Assembly: GCA_965218555.1 (NCBI GenBank)
Contig: OZ244625.1
Span: forward strand, 4,526,001 to 4,590,000
Direction of reading: 5' to 3'
Length of the DNA stretch: 64,000 nt
DNA from: JAPPLB01 sp965218555
GTDB taxonomy: Bacteria; Acidobacteriota; Terriglobia; Bryobacterales; UBA6623
Part shown: one piece after another, positions 8,528 to 18,142 of the stretch
How positions within the stretch are numbered: position 1 is the first letter of the stretch
Layout of the letters: each line of letters begins with the position of its first letter
Notes under the pieces: model-generated
Seen by the model: the letters and a program-made list of their open reading frames with translations, nothing else
What the model was told of the DNA's origin: nothing
Databases searched by the model: none
Program-made: the position numbers and the translations under genes

Positions 8528-10405
8528 TTATCTCGCAGGGGTGACCGGCAAGAGGATGTGAGACAGATGCTCCGCATCGTGATAGATGGTTTGATGCGCC
8601 ACCTGCCGTTCGGCATCCTCTCCGATCGGGCGGCCGGTGTTCGGGTTGCGGTCGTACTTGGGGAAATTGCTGCTCGAGATCTCGACCCGAATTCGGTGTC
8701 CCCGACGGAATAGATTGCTCGTCGACCAAAGATCGACCAGATACTTCTCGATCTTTCCCGGCGTGACGAGCTTCTGCCGCTCGAACGATTCCCGGTAACG
8801 AGCGCGGATGACACCTTCCAATAAGATCTGCGCATAGCCATTCGGCCAAACATCCACCAGCTTGCCGGTGAAGTCCGTATCCGTAGCGTCCGTCGATGCG
8901 TACAGCTCGATGAAGACCGGCCCGGTTACCTCCACTTTTTCGGAAAGAGGCGGCGTTGTATAGACGAGGACGTCGTCCCGCCGCTCGATTGCCGTCTGAT
9001 CATAGGGCCCGGAGGATGCCGGCTTCATCGAAACGTTGCCGCCCAGAGTGGGAACAGGATTGTCGGGGTCATAGGTGAAACGATCGGGTGGTTCGGCTCC
9101 GGGCTGCTCGGTTGACAGGGAGCCGTCCCCCAGAAGGCTATTGGCCCGGCCCTGACTGCGCAGATAGTACTCGGTGTATTCCGTGCGGGCCAAGGGCCAC
9201 TCGTTCTCCAAGCGCCACTCATCCGCTCCCATCACATAGATCTGGACGGGAGGATCATCCATGAAACCGTTCTGCGTCCCTTTGAGCCAGTCGTCCATCC
9301 AGCGCAAGACCATCTTTCTCATATCGGGAGCGGCCTCGGGCGGGAAAGTGAGATCGCCCTGTTCGCGCGTCACCCCGAAGCTGACAGCGTGCGTCCAAGG
9401 GCCCATCAGCAACTTATGCTTGTCTCGCAAATGTTCGGGGCCGTGACGGACCATTCCAAGATAGTTGTTGATCGTGGCCTGGCTCACCTGGTCATACCAA
9501 CCGGAGATGTTGTAGGAGGGCACCTTGATCCGATGGTATTTGCCGGGCCCGTTCTTGCCCGGCGCAATGCGGTGGCCGGGCCCGGGCCAGTAGTCATCAC
9601 GCGTCGGATGGTCCAGCCAATCGGACCAGAACTCCGCGCGAAGCCCCAAGGCTTCTCTGTCAAGGTTCTTGAGGGGCAGGTGCCGGTAGACCTTGTCCCA
9701 ATCCAGCACGGCGTCGGGATTCTGGTTGGTATGCTTCCCGAGGATCCACGCCAGGTTGACGCTGTTAGAAAGCTGAAAGGCCCCGGAGGGGTATACATTG
9801 TCGTAATGATCGTCCGGACTCACCATGGGCACCATGCAGGTGTAGTTCGGATTACCCTCCAGGGCTGCTTCCAGTTGGACAAAACCGAGATACGAACCGC
9901 CGGTGGTTCCGATCTTGCCGGTTGACCAGGGTTGCTCGGCCGCCCATGACTGAATGTCGTAGAGATCGGGGCCGTCGTGCGGGCCATAGAGGTAGTTGTC
10001 GCCGTCGGAGTCATAGCGGCCCCGCACATCGGCGATGACGGAAGCGTAGCCCCGCTCGGCAAAGTACTGTCCCCATTCCAGGTACGGTTCCCTCATCTTG
10101 TCGTAGGGGGTGTTGATGAGGAAGACGGGAAACCGTCCCGGCACGTCCGGCCGGTAGATGATTGCCCGCAAGATGACGCCGTCCCTCGCCGGGATCTCCT
10201 CGACGCCGAATCGCAGTTCGCCGTGATAGATGGGTTGAGAGAGCATCTTATGCCAATCCGGATCGGAGGCAGGACTGTTGACCATAGACACGCAGAGCAA
10301 CGCAACCAAGACGCCGAACCGCGTTGTGGGGAGCCGGGGTTCCCGCTCCACCGTGATCCCCAGGAGCGATAGTAGCTGATTCCTGCATCCTACGTTTTTC
10401 CACAT
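8528..10405 (-). CDS. CocE/NonD-family serine hydrolase, exported
   Basis: A 625-residue alpha/beta hydrolase of the CocE/NonD (X-Pro dipeptidyl-peptidase S15-like) family. The nucleophile motif GGSYLG gives Ser171, ISGWYD gives Asp305 and MGPWTH gives His339, a complete triad. The C-terminal third has the jelly-roll features of the family (GPVFIELYASTDATDTDF, GHRIRVEISSSNFPKYDRN). A hydrophobic segment at residues 29-46 looks like a signal peptide that starts late, so the true start may be the GTG near 10351. The family hydrolyses esters and amides such as cocaine esters, glutaryl-cephalosporins and acyl-amino substrates. The start overlaps the end of the upstream FG-GAP/ASPIC gene by 16 bases, so the two are co-transcribed. 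Confidence 0.88.
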   Translation of the reverse strand: MWKNVGCRNQLLSLLGITVEREPRLPTTRFGVLVALLCVSMVNSPASDPDWHKMLSQPIYHGELRFGVEEIPARDGVILRAIIYRPDVPGRFPVFLINTPYDKMREPYLEWGQYFAERGYASVIADVRGRYDSDGDNYLYGPHDGPDLYDIQSWAAEQPWSTGKIGTTGGSYLGFVQLEAALEGNPNYTCMVPMVSPDDHYDNVYPSGAFQLSNSVNLAWILGKHTNQNPDAVLDWDKVYRHLPLKNLDREALGLRAEFWSDWLDHPTRDDYWPGPGHRIAPGKNGPGKYHRIKVPSYNISGWYDQVSQATINNYLGMVRHGPEHLRDKHKLLMGPWTHAVSFGVTREQGDLTFPPEAAPDMRKMVLRWMDDWLKGTQNGFMDDPPVQIYVMGADEWRLENEWPLARTEYTEYYLRSQGRANSLLGDGSLSTEQPGAEPPDRFTYDPDNPVPTLGGNVSMKPASSGPYDQTAIERRDDVLVYTTPPLSEKVEVTGPVFIELYASTDATDTDFTGKLVDVWPNGYAQILLEGVIRARYRESFERQKLVTPGKIEKYLVDLWSTSNLFRRGHRIRVEISSSNFPKYDRNPNTGRPIGEDAERQVAHQTIYHDAEHLSHILLPVTPAR

Positions 10406-12117
10406 GACTCTCCAGGCTCCTCCACAAGCATGATTCGGTTGACCTGATCGACAGGAACGGTCTGCTCCGTCCCACTCGGCCAGCGGACAACAAGAGACGG
10501 GACCTCGGTGTGCTCGCCAAGTCCGAAGAAAACCCTCGGGTCCTGCGACGACAGGTAACTGGCTGTTCTCGAAGCGGTTGCGTACTGCTTGTTGCCGTCC
10601 GGTGTGGCGAGCACGATCCTCGCGCCGATGCCGTCACGATTACTGGCACACCCTTGCAGCTTGAGTCCGAGCCAGTTGTGGTTCGCGCGGCGGTGACTTT
10701 GATTCTTGGCCAGGTAGGCCGGCCCGCCGCAATTGGCGACGACAATGTCCAGGTAGCCGTCATTATCGAGATCGCCGACGGCGGCGCCGCGGCTCGCCCA
10801 CGGGCGCCGGAAGGTCGACCCGGCCTGCTTCGACACGTCGGTGAATCGCCCATTGCCGTACTTGAGCAACAGAGGCGGCTGCAGATACCGCAGCGAAGAT
10901 TCCGCGCTCTCGATATTGTCCATAACGTGGCCGTTCGCCAGAAATACGTCTCTCAGGCCGTCGTTGTCAAAGTCAAAAAACTTCATGCCCCATCCGGTAT
11001 AGGGGTGAGTAATGGCCCCCAGGGTGCTTCGAACGGTTTCGTAGTCGAACATGGCATCGCCAAGGTTGACGTAATAGGCATAGCGCTCGAGAGAAATCGT
11101 GGTCGTGAGGATCTCCGGCAGCCCATCGCCATTGAGATCACCCAAGTCGGTGCCCATGCCGCCGAAGTCCTGACCGTCCTCATCGAGGGCGACTCCCGCC
11201 ATCAGGGCGATCTCGGAAAAGGTTCCGTCTCCTTGATTACGGAACAGGAACTGCGGCACCGAGTCGTTGGCAACGGAAATGTCGACGCGGCCGTCATCGT
11301 CGATGTCGCCGAACACCACGCCGAGTCCCTTGCCTTCGGCTGTCCGGATTCCGGCGGGACCACTCACATCGGTAAACGTCCCACCGCCGTTATTGCGGAA
11401 AAGATAATTGGAAGTCGGCTCGAACGTATCGGGATGGCAATATGACCGGCCTGCCGACCTGCCGGCAGGGGTGTCCAGCCGGCAGTCGTGGTCGGCGGCA
11501 AAGCTCCACTTCACGAAGCGGCAAACGAACAGGTCCAAATCTCCGTCGTGATCGTAGTCCAGGAAACCGGCGCTCGTGGTCCAGCCTGTCGTCGCGATGG
11601 CCGACTGCTCGGTGACATCGACGTATCTCTTACCGGACTCGTTGCGATACAGGACGGACGAGCGGTGGTCCCCGGTTCCGAAATTCGTGACGAAGAGGTC
11701 CGCGTCACCGTCGTTGTCGTAGTCACCCGCCGCCACGCCCATGCCGTAGCCGCGGCCCTGGACGCCGTATTCGACCGTCACGTCACTGAATGTTTTATCG
11801 CCGTTGTTACGAAAAAGGCGGTTCCAGAACTCGGGAGCCGATTTATCGGGCTCCTTCCCATCCGCATGAGGAACCGTGAGCCTTGCGCCGTTCACAAAGA
11901 ACACGTCCATCCAGCCATCGTTGTTGACATCGAGAACGGCGACACCCGCCGCCATGGTTTCGGGGAGATACTTGCGTGGCGTCTTGGAGTTCCGGTGGTG
12001 AAAGACGAGCCCCGCTGTCTCCGTGGCGTCGAAAAAAAACGGCGCGGGAATCGAACTCCCCAACAGTGTCAAGACTGTGCCCATCATCGCCGAGAACAAC
12101 GGCGCCCTCAACTGCAT
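10390..12117 (-). CDS. FG-GAP repeat / ASPIC-UnbV (CRTAC1-like) exported protein
   Basis: A 575-residue secreted protein. After a short signal peptide it carries repeated FG-GAP/VCBS blades with calcium-binding DxDxDG motifs (VLDVNNDGWMDVFF, AGDYDNDGDADLFV, DYDHDGDLDLFV, DIDDDGRVDIS and more) forming a beta-propeller. It ends with the ASPIC/UnbV domain (NWLGLKLQGCASNRDGIGAR, RWPSGTEQTVPVD). The family resembles vertebrate CRTAC1 and is greatly expanded in Solibacter-like Acidobacteriota and Planctomycetes; no enzymatic function is established. It lies directly upstream of, and overlaps, the CocE hydrolase gene, pointing to joint action outside the cytoplasm. A terminator-like hairpin separates it from the TonB receptor gene. 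Confidence 0.88.
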   Translation of the reverse strand: MQLRAPLFSAMMGTVLTLLGSSIPAPFFFDATETAGLVFHHRNSKTPRKYLPETMAAGVAVLDVNNDGWMDVFFVNGARLTVPHADGKEPDKSAPEFWNRLFRNNGDKTFSDVTVEYGVQGRGYGMGVAAGDYDNDGDADLFVTNFGTGDHRSSVLYRNESGKRYVDVTEQSAIATTGWTTSAGFLDYDHDGDLDLFVCRFVKWSFAADHDCRLDTPAGRSAGRSYCHPDTFEPTSNYLFRNNGGGTFTDVSGPAGIRTAEGKGLGVVFGDIDDDGRVDISVANDSVPQFLFRNQGDGTFSEIALMAGVALDEDGQDFGGMGTDLGDLNGDGLPEILTTTISLERYAYYVNLGDAMFDYETVRSTLGAITHPYTGWGMKFFDFDNDGLRDVFLANGHVMDNIESAESSLRYLQPPLLLKYGNGRFTDVSKQAGSTFRRPWASRGAAVGDLDNDGYLDIVVANCGGPAYLAKNQSHRRANHNWLGLKLQGCASNRDGIGARIVLATPDGNKQYATASRTASYLSSQDPRVFFGLGEHTEVPSLVVRWPSGTEQTVPVDQVNRIMLVEEPGESCGKT

Positions 12118-12205
12118 GCTGAGATTATAGTCTTGCTCGGGTCGGCCGGGCTCGCCCCGGGCTCATTCCTTACGGTCACGGTTCGGTTTCGATGCCGCTG
12201 ACAAG

Positions 12206-12239
12206 AATGGCTCGGGACCCGCAGAGGTCCCGAGCCATT
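12206..12239 (-). terminator. rho-independent terminator-like hairpin after the TonB-dependent receptor
   Basis: A perfect 14-bp inverted repeat (AATGGCTCGGGACC, 6-base loop, GGTCCCGAGCCATT) lies 21 bases past the receptor stop codon. On the minus strand it is followed only by a weak T-rich stretch (CTTGTC). It probably ends transcription of the Gfo/Idh-receptor unit before the FG-GAP/ASPIC gene. Confidence 0.65.
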
Positions 12240-12260
12240 CCTTTCAACCGTGCTCAGGTT

Positions 12261-15200
12261 TTAGAAGTCGTACCGTAGCCCGAACTGAATCGTACGGTTC
12301 GGCACGGAGGTGCTTCGTATCGTGCCGGTACGACCCGCGATAAACGGCAGCGATGTATTCGGATTGCCGAAGTTCGGGTGATTCCAAGCATTGAACATCT
12401 CGGTTCGCCACTGTATCGTATGGCTCTCCCAAGGCAAGGGGAAGCGTTTCATGATCCCGATGTCCCATAGGTTCAGGCCCGGGCTGACGATACTGCCGCG
12501 TCCGGCATTGCCGATGGACCGCCACACATCCTGTCCGGAATCCAAGACTTGCCGCAGCGCTGGCGGATTGACGAAAACCGTGTGGTCGAACCAGTTGTTC
12601 AGGGTTCTGGCGGCGTTCGCCATGGGGTCCCCGATCTGGTCCGGCCGGTTGCCGCCCGCGTTGCTGTTGTTAAAGCTTAGAGAGGGTGTCAGCCGATTCC
12701 CGCTTTGGAAAGTGGCGATGGCCGAGAATTGCCAGCCTCCGACGAGCAGATCGAGCCCCTTGGAGGCGTTGCCCCCGAAGCGCTTGCCGCGGCCGAACGG
12801 CAGTTCGAATACACTACTGACGACCAGCCGGTGGCGGATATCGGCAGGTCCCGAGCCCTTGTCCAGCCTGAAGTTGGTTGGGTTGCGGAACCCTTGGCAT
12901 TCGTTCTGTGACCCGACGACACAGCCAATGGCATTCGACTTGCCCCAAGTATAAGCGCCGACAAAATTGAAACCGCCGGTGAAGCGCCGCTCCATCCTCA
13001 TCTGCAGGGAGTCATACCAGGACTGCCCCACATTGCTCACATAACTGATCCCTTGCAGGTGCGGGAACCGGCGTCGAGACACCGTCGGGCCGACTCCGGC
13101 TCCGACGAAGTTGGGGTTCCAGCCGTGGACCGTGGAGATGCCGCGATTAGCGACGTACGCGACATCGAGTACCGTTCCGGCGAATATCTCCCGCTGGAGA
13201 CCAAGCGACCATTGATGGACATAGCCCATCTTGAGGTTATCAGCCACGGCGGTTCCCGTGGTTGCGTCCGCCGCCGTCGGCGTAGCTGGGATCGGCCCGG
13301 GAAAAGGGTTCTGAAACGTCAAGCTGGGGACGTCCGGATCGCTGCTCCGCGGATCCTGGAACTGCCACGGAGGAGATTGGTTCATGTTAAAGAACGAGTT
13401 GGCGATGCGGTAGTCGTAAAAGATGCCATAACCACCTCGGACGACTGTCTTGTTGTCGCCGAACACACGCCAGGCGAAACCGATACGGGGCATGAAGTTG
13501 TTGTTGTCCGGATCAAACCCGGCCCGTGGGACTCCGGGAGTGGCAACCACCGGGCAAAACTGCTCGGTGTCGAAACAGAAAGTGTTGAAGCGGTCAAACC
13601 GCTCGTAGATGCCGGAGTAACGCTCCCAGCGCACCCCGAGATTCAGAGTGAAATCCGGACGGACCCGCCAGTCGTCGTGCAGGTATACGCTCCACCAGTT
13701 CGATTTCGTGATGTTGTCCGGGAAACCAAAAGCGCGGTTACTGGAAGTCAGGTCCCCCAGCAAGAACTCCGCGAAAGCGTTATCGGGCCCTCCAGGTCCA
13801 CTTACCAGCTCCGTCGAGTAGCGTGGTCTAAACGCGTATTGGCCGCGGTCGTTCGCATGAAAATGGAGCGGCGACGTCTTGTACGTGAACTCGACGCCCG
13901 CCTTGATCGAGTGGTTCGTCAGCTCTTTGCTGATCTTGTTGAAGATCTGGTAGCTGTCGTCCGATTGGAACAGCGGAGCGAAAGCATGTTCGTGAGGCAT
14001 CGAAAAGCCCGATACCGACAGCGAAGGGAAACCGCCGGTGCGCTGGCCCTCGGGCAGGGCGGATTGCTCGGCCAGGCCCAGTTGCGCCCCGATATCTTCT
14101 CCCTGGTGTCCGTGATAACGATTCTGGAAGAAGCGGTTATAACCCAGAAGCAGTTCGTAGACCATGGTGGGATTGATGATCTGGGTGTGGTTGATATTGG
14201 CATTCTGGGCCGGGAAGTTTTGAACTTCGTGGAACCCGGGGAACAAGACACTCCCCAAGAAACCCGGGACAATCCCATTCCTCTCGTTCCACGTGTACCG
14301 CCCGGAGCTGATGGAATTGTCATTCCAGTGATGATCTCCCTTGAACGTGTACTGGTTGACATCCGTGGTGGCCCCGGGAGTGGCCGTGTAGTTGTTGCGC
14401 TCGCCCGGGCCGTTGGGAAGCGGCGTGAAACCCAGATAGTTGTTGGCCACGGCGTCGACGCGACTGGCCGGGATCATGTTGTTCAGAAACGGTGAGCGCG
14501 AGTTCGTAGCCGTGTTCAGAGTGGTGGGATCGTAAATGATCTGCGTCCGCTGGCTAAAATCACCCGCCCGCAGCGCCTCATCCGGCACAGTCAGAACCCC
14601 ACGAGCCTGCTCACGGATCCGCTTGCCCTCGAAGTTGAAGAAGAAGAATGACTTGTTCCTCTTCACGGGGCCACCGATGGAAGTGCCGAACTGATTTCGA
14701 ATGAACGGCGGTCGCGGTGAAAGTCCCGCCGCGACGCGCTGCTCCGTAGATCGGTCAAAGGTATTCAGCGCAGCCAGCTTGGCGACACGATTGAACTCGT
14801 AGACAGAACCATGAAACTGGTTGGTGCCACTTTTACTGATGGTGTTGATCTGGCCGATTCCGGCGCGGCCTTGAGAGGCGTCGTAATTAGATGTCTGGAT
14901 CTTGAACTCCTGGATCATGTCCATGCTAGGGACGATATTAGGCCGGCCGAAGGCCGCCTCGAAGTTGTCGACGCCGTCGATTTGGATCAGAGTGCCGCTT
15001 TGACTGCCTCCGCCGTTGACGAAGACGCCGCAGGTCTCCCCGCAGGCTACGCCTCGCCGCTGCGCTACGCCGGGCGTCAAACGTGCCAGGTCGAGAAACT
15101 CGCGGCCGTTCATTGGCAGCTCGATAATCTTCTTGTTGTCGATTACCTGGCCGACCGTAGCGTTCTCCGAGGCCACCACCGGCGCGATCGCTTCCACTTC

Positions 15201-15560
15201 GATCACTGTACCGACCTGACCAATCTGCAGGGTGAAGTCGGTGCGAGCCACCTGATTCACCTGCAACACCAGGCCGCTCTGCACCTGTGTGCTGAAGGCC
15301 TCGGAGGAAACCTCGATCGTGTACGAGCCGGCCGGCAATGGCGCCACGCGGTAGGTGCCCTCGACGTTGGACTGCACTTCGCGGACCGCCCCCGTGGCCT
15401 CGTTCGTAGCCTTTACCGTGGCTCCGGGCACAACGGCTCCCGAAGGATCCATGACGGTGCCCACCAGCTCAGCCGCTTGCTGCCCGAAAGCGGGCAACGC
15501 GATCAGAAACACCGCGAACGCGGTGACTGTCAAATGGTAAAACCATCTACTGCTTTTCAT
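12261..15560 (-). CDS. TonB-dependent receptor, Oar-like, with carboxypeptidase-regulatory domain
   Basis: A 1099-residue outer-membrane receptor. A signal peptide (FAVFLIALPAFGQ) is followed by a carboxypeptidase-regulatory-like beta-sandwich (residues about 30-110, GTVMDPSGAVVPGATVKAT), a plug domain (LPMNGREFLDLARLTPGV, QIDGVDNFEAAFG, TISKSGTNQFHGSVYEF) and a 22-strand-type barrel ending in the terminal aromatic FGLRYDF. This is the typical acidobacterial form. It imports large or complex substrates with TonB energy. An AAGGAG-type ribosome site precedes the ATG. It starts 39 bases after the Gfo/Idh gene at 15600-16919 and probably shares its transcript. The plug holds an unusual CGETC segment. 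Confidence 0.92.
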   Translation of the reverse strand: MKSSRWFYHLTVTAFAVFLIALPAFGQQAAELVGTVMDPSGAVVPGATVKATNEATGAVREVQSNVEGTYRVAPLPAGSYTIEVSSEAFSTQVQSGLVLQVNQVARTDFTLQIGQVGTVIEVEAIAPVVASENATVGQVIDNKKIIELPMNGREFLDLARLTPGVAQRRGVACGETCGVFVNGGGSQSGTLIQIDGVDNFEAAFGRPNIVPSMDMIQEFKIQTSNYDASQGRAGIGQINTISKSGTNQFHGSVYEFNRVAKLAALNTFDRSTEQRVAAGLSPRPPFIRNQFGTSIGGPVKRNKSFFFFNFEGKRIREQARGVLTVPDEALRAGDFSQRTQIIYDPTTLNTATNSRSPFLNNMIPASRVDAVANNYLGFTPLPNGPGERNNYTATPGATTDVNQYTFKGDHHWNDNSISSGRYTWNERNGIVPGFLGSVLFPGFHEVQNFPAQNANINHTQIINPTMVYELLLGYNRFFQNRYHGHQGEDIGAQLGLAEQSALPEGQRTGGFPSLSVSGFSMPHEHAFAPLFQSDDSYQIFNKISKELTNHSIKAGVEFTYKTSPLHFHANDRGQYAFRPRYSTELVSGPGGPDNAFAEFLLGDLTSSNRAFGFPDNITKSNWWSVYLHDDWRVRPDFTLNLGVRWERYSGIYERFDRFNTFCFDTEQFCPVVATPGVPRAGFDPDNNNFMPRIGFAWRVFGDNKTVVRGGYGIFYDYRIANSFFNMNQSPPWQFQDPRSSDPDVPSLTFQNPFPGPIPATPTAADATTGTAVADNLKMGYVHQWSLGLQREIFAGTVLDVAYVANRGISTVHGWNPNFVGAGVGPTVSRRRFPHLQGISYVSNVGQSWYDSLQMRMERRFTGGFNFVGAYTWGKSNAIGCVVGSQNECQGFRNPTNFRLDKGSGPADIRHRLVVSSVFELPFGRGKRFGGNASKGLDLLVGGWQFSAIATFQSGNRLTPSLSFNNSNAGGNRPDQIGDPMANAARTLNNWFDHTVFVNPPALRQVLDSGQDVWRSIGNAGRGSIVSPGLNLWDIGIMKRFPLPWESHTIQWRTEMFNAWNHPNFGNPNTSLPFIAGRTGTIRSTSVPNRTIQFGLRYDF

Positions 15561-15599
15561 CAGCTCTCTCCTTCTGAGTGTGCTAGAAATGCATTGCCA

Positions 15600-16919
15600 T
15601 CATACGTTTGACCAGTCAAATCTCTTGCGGTCCTTCCACTTCCCCCGGGTGTAGTCGGGGATTTCCTGCGGCATGCCCTTCTCGCGAATCGACTTCGCCG
15701 ACAGGGGAATCAAGGAACTCCAGGTAACAGCGTCATAAACATCAATGCCGAAAGGTTTACCCTCCCGGATGCAACCGTAGAAGTGCTGCAGCGTGAAATA
15801 ATCTCCGCCGCCATGCCCGTACGTCCGGGCCTTCTCGGCGTGGCGGAGCCAGTAGGGGTGCTCATAGTCTGCGTAGTACTGCGAGATGGGGTCCCACCCC
15901 TTGGATTTGCCGTCGATGTAGATGCCGGCCTCATCATCATAGGAGGCGCCGGTTCCTTGCAGGGTGTAGAAGTCCATGTGATGCGGCCGCGGTGATTGGA
16001 CGTCAAAGCGCAGCGAGATGACGACCCCGTTTTCGGTCTGAATCAAACTGTTCGTGGTGTCGCCATTCCAGGTAGTAACCTTGCCGGCGGGACTGTCGGG
16101 GCCGAAGCGTTTCAGGGCGGTCTCGCGGAAAGTGGCCGAGCGGCTCATCATGGTGGTCGCGCGCAGCATCCGATCACCCCGCGTGATACCCAGCCACATC
16201 GAGACGGGGCCGAGGGAATGGGTGGGGTAGGAATTGCCAATCAACTCCGTGGAGCTATTCAACCGGCCGCGCCAGTTCAGGGTGCCGTCGGGATTGAACT
16301 GCAGGTCGCGCGCCTCGTGGATGTAACCGCATTCGGCGAAGGTGAGGGTCTTGAACACTCCCTTTTCGACCATGTTCAACACCAGCAGGTTGTGGCGCAT
16401 GAAACAATAGTTCTCGGCCATGAAGTAACCCTTGCCGGATTCTTCGGCGGCGTTGATCAGATCCCAGCCCTCCTCGATCGTGTTGCAGGCGGGCACTTCG
16501 CTAAAGACCCACTTTTTTGCCCGCAGGCTCGCCACGCCCATGGGGCCGTGGAATACCGTGGGTGTCGTGACGAAAACCGCATCGATGTCGTCTCGTTGCA
16601 ACATCCGTTTGTAATCGTCAGGTCCGTCGGCGAAAAGGGCGGGCTTGTAGTCGAGTTTCGTCTGAATGAAGTCTGCACCGCGGTTGACGGCCTCGCGCCG
16701 GATGTCGCACACGGCAGCAACATCAATGCCGCCGATGGCGAGCGATGCCTTCAGCACGCCCATCCCGCGCCCGCCGACGCCGATGACGGCGATGCGCAGT
16801 CTCGTTTTGTTGTTGGCGGCCGCGGCGGGTGCAGCCGAGCCGGCGCTGTAACCGGTGAGCGCCGCCGTGGCGGCAGCCGCCTTCAGAAATCGCCTGCGAG
16901 TGGGTGTTTGCGCTGTCAT
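15600..16919 (-). CDS. Tat-exported Gfo/Idh/MocA protein (EVP variant)
   Basis: A 439-residue protein with a twin-arginine signal (TPTRRRFLKAAAATAAL) and a Rossmann fold beginning IAVIGVGGRGMG near residue 43. The ATG at 16919 is preferred over the upstream start at 16967 because the Tat signal then lies at the N-terminus. The family normally carries an EKP motif whose lysine takes part in catalysis; the equivalent here reads SEVPACNT, so the lysine is replaced. A THSLGP motif stands where the catalytic histidine region is expected. Gfo/Idh/MocA enzymes are NAD(P)-dependent sugar and cyclitol oxidoreductases; exported members carry cofactor bound before export. It lies 8 bases downstream of a second member, forming an operon with it and probably with the TonB receptor. 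Confidence 0.85.
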   Translation of the reverse strand: MTAQTPTRRRFLKAAAATAALTGYSAGSAAPAAAANNKTRLRIAVIGVGGRGMGVLKASLAIGGIDVAAVCDIRREAVNRGADFIQTKLDYKPALFADGPDDYKRMLQRDDIDAVFVTTPTVFHGPMGVASLRAKKWVFSEVPACNTIEEGWDLINAAEESGKGYFMAENYCFMRHNLLVLNMVEKGVFKTLTFAECGYIHEARDLQFNPDGTLNWRGRLNSSTELIGNSYPTHSLGPVSMWLGITRGDRMLRATTMMSRSATFRETALKRFGPDSPAGKVTTWNGDTTNSLIQTENGVVISLRFDVQSPRPHHMDFYTLQGTGASYDDEAGIYIDGKSKGWDPISQYYADYEHPYWLRHAEKARTYGHGGGDYFTLQHFYGCIREGKPFGIDVYDAVTWSSLIPLSAKSIREKGMPQEIPDYTRGKWKDRKRFDWSNV

Positions 16920-16927
16920 GGGGGCTC

Positions 16928-18142
16928 CTAGCCCGGCGCGCTCCCGAAGTCTGGAATCTTCTTCCACCCACCTGCTTCGCGTGCGGACTCGTGGGCGACG
17001 ATTCCCGGGGCGCAGAAAGCCACCGCCTCATACACATTGATCGCCGGCCAGCGTTGTTGGGCCACACTACTCACGAATTCATGGGTAAGGTGGGTATGGG
17101 ACCCGCGGTGGCCGCTGGACTTTCTCAGTTCCGGCGGGAGCAGGGCCTGATGGTCCTCGGGGTCCCAGTCCATCATTTCGTGGGGCGGAGTGCTGACCGT
17201 CGCCTTGCCGTTGCCCATCTTGTCAAAGAAGCTCATCCGGGTCCCGTAGAACGCGTTTCTCACCATCCCGGCGGGAGCGCAGTGGCGGAACTCGGTAATG
17301 CGCGACGAGTGTCCGCCCGAGGTCTTGAACAGCGCTACCGAGTTGGAGAAGGAATTGTTCTGATAGCGGTTTTCGCGCAGAGCGTCATGATCGTGACCCC
17401 ACCCCAAGCAGGCCACCTCGGTCAGCCGTTCACCCGTCACGGAGATGACCCCGGCGGACGAATGAGTGATGTAGAACATCGGGGGCAGGCCCAAGCGCCA
17501 AGTGGGTTTGCCTTTGAAGTAGAACCACTTGGATTCGTTGCGGAGGTCCTCGATGTCGTGGTTGTATTCCCCTTCCGAGTAGAAGATCTCTCCGAACTTC
17601 CCTTCACGCTTCCACCGCCGACAAGTCATCACACCCGGGTAGTAGTAACTGGTCTCGGCATTCATGTAGGTCATGCCGGTGGATTTCACGGTGTCGATCA
17701 GACGTCGGCATTCTTCGAGGGTAATCGCGGCCGGAACGGCGCAAACCACGTGCTTCCCGTGCTTCATGGCGTACTCGGCCATCCAGGCATGTTTGGGGAC
17801 GCCGGTGAAAACAGCTACGGCATCGACCCTTTTGTCTTTGACGAGGTCTTTGAAGTCAACGTAGGCTTCGGCCTTGGGGTTTTGCCGCTGCAGCTTCGTC
17901 CGTCGGTCCTGGCGTAGTTCCGCTACGGCAACCACTTCGGAATCCGGGTGCTCGTGCCAGTGAAAGCTGGCTCCGAACCCGCCGCCGACAACTCCCATGC
18001 GGACTTTCTTGCCGGCCCTGGGGCCAGGGAGCAAGGCGGAAGGATTAGCCAGGAGGAGACTCGAGGAAGCGGTGATCTTCTTGAGGACTCTCCGACGGGA
18101 CACTTCGTCCCCATCGGTAACCGGCCGGCAGATTTGAGACAT
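16928..18142 (-). CDS. Tat-exported Gfo/Idh/MocA protein (AVP variant)
   Basis: A 404-residue protein with a twin-arginine signal (SRRRVLKKITASSSLLLA) and Rossmann motif VVGGGFGASFHWHEHP. In place of EKP it has CAVPAAIT, lacking both Glu and Lys. A THSSAGVISVTGERL block corresponds to the THS region of its neighbour. It is much more similar to the protein at 21963-23168 (shared GGGFGAxFxWHEHP, AVPA and ACLGWxxD-type blocks) than to the neighbour at 15600-16919, so this pair came from an older duplication. It is the first gene of a likely operon with the next Gfo/Idh gene and the receptor. Whether it is still an oxidoreductase is uncertain. Confidence 0.85.
   Translation of the reverse strand: MSQICRPVTDGDEVSRRRVLKKITASSSLLLANPSALLPGPRAGKKVRMGVVGGGFGASFHWHEHPDSEVVAVAELRQDRRTKLQRQNPKAEAYVDFKDLVKDKRVDAVAVFTGVPKHAWMAEYAMKHGKHVVCAVPAAITLEECRRLIDTVKSTGMTYMNAETSYYYPGVMTCRRWKREGKFGEIFYSEGEYNHDIEDLRNESKWFYFKGKPTWRLGLPPMFYITHSSAGVISVTGERLTEVACLGWGHDHDALRENRYQNNSFSNSVALFKTSGGHSSRITEFRHCAPAGMVRNAFYGTRMSFFDKMGNGKATVSTPPHEMMDWDPEDHQALLPPELRKSSGHRGSHTHLTHEFVSSVAQQRWPAINVYEAVAFCAPGIVAHESAREAGGWKKIPDFGSAPG

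Noticed and set aside
13053..14495. 480-codon frame opposite the TonB receptor gene
   Set aside because: Antisense shadow of a certain gene; charged, repeat-free composition with no domain. The same holds for 36458-38104, 10510-11445 and 1645-2655.
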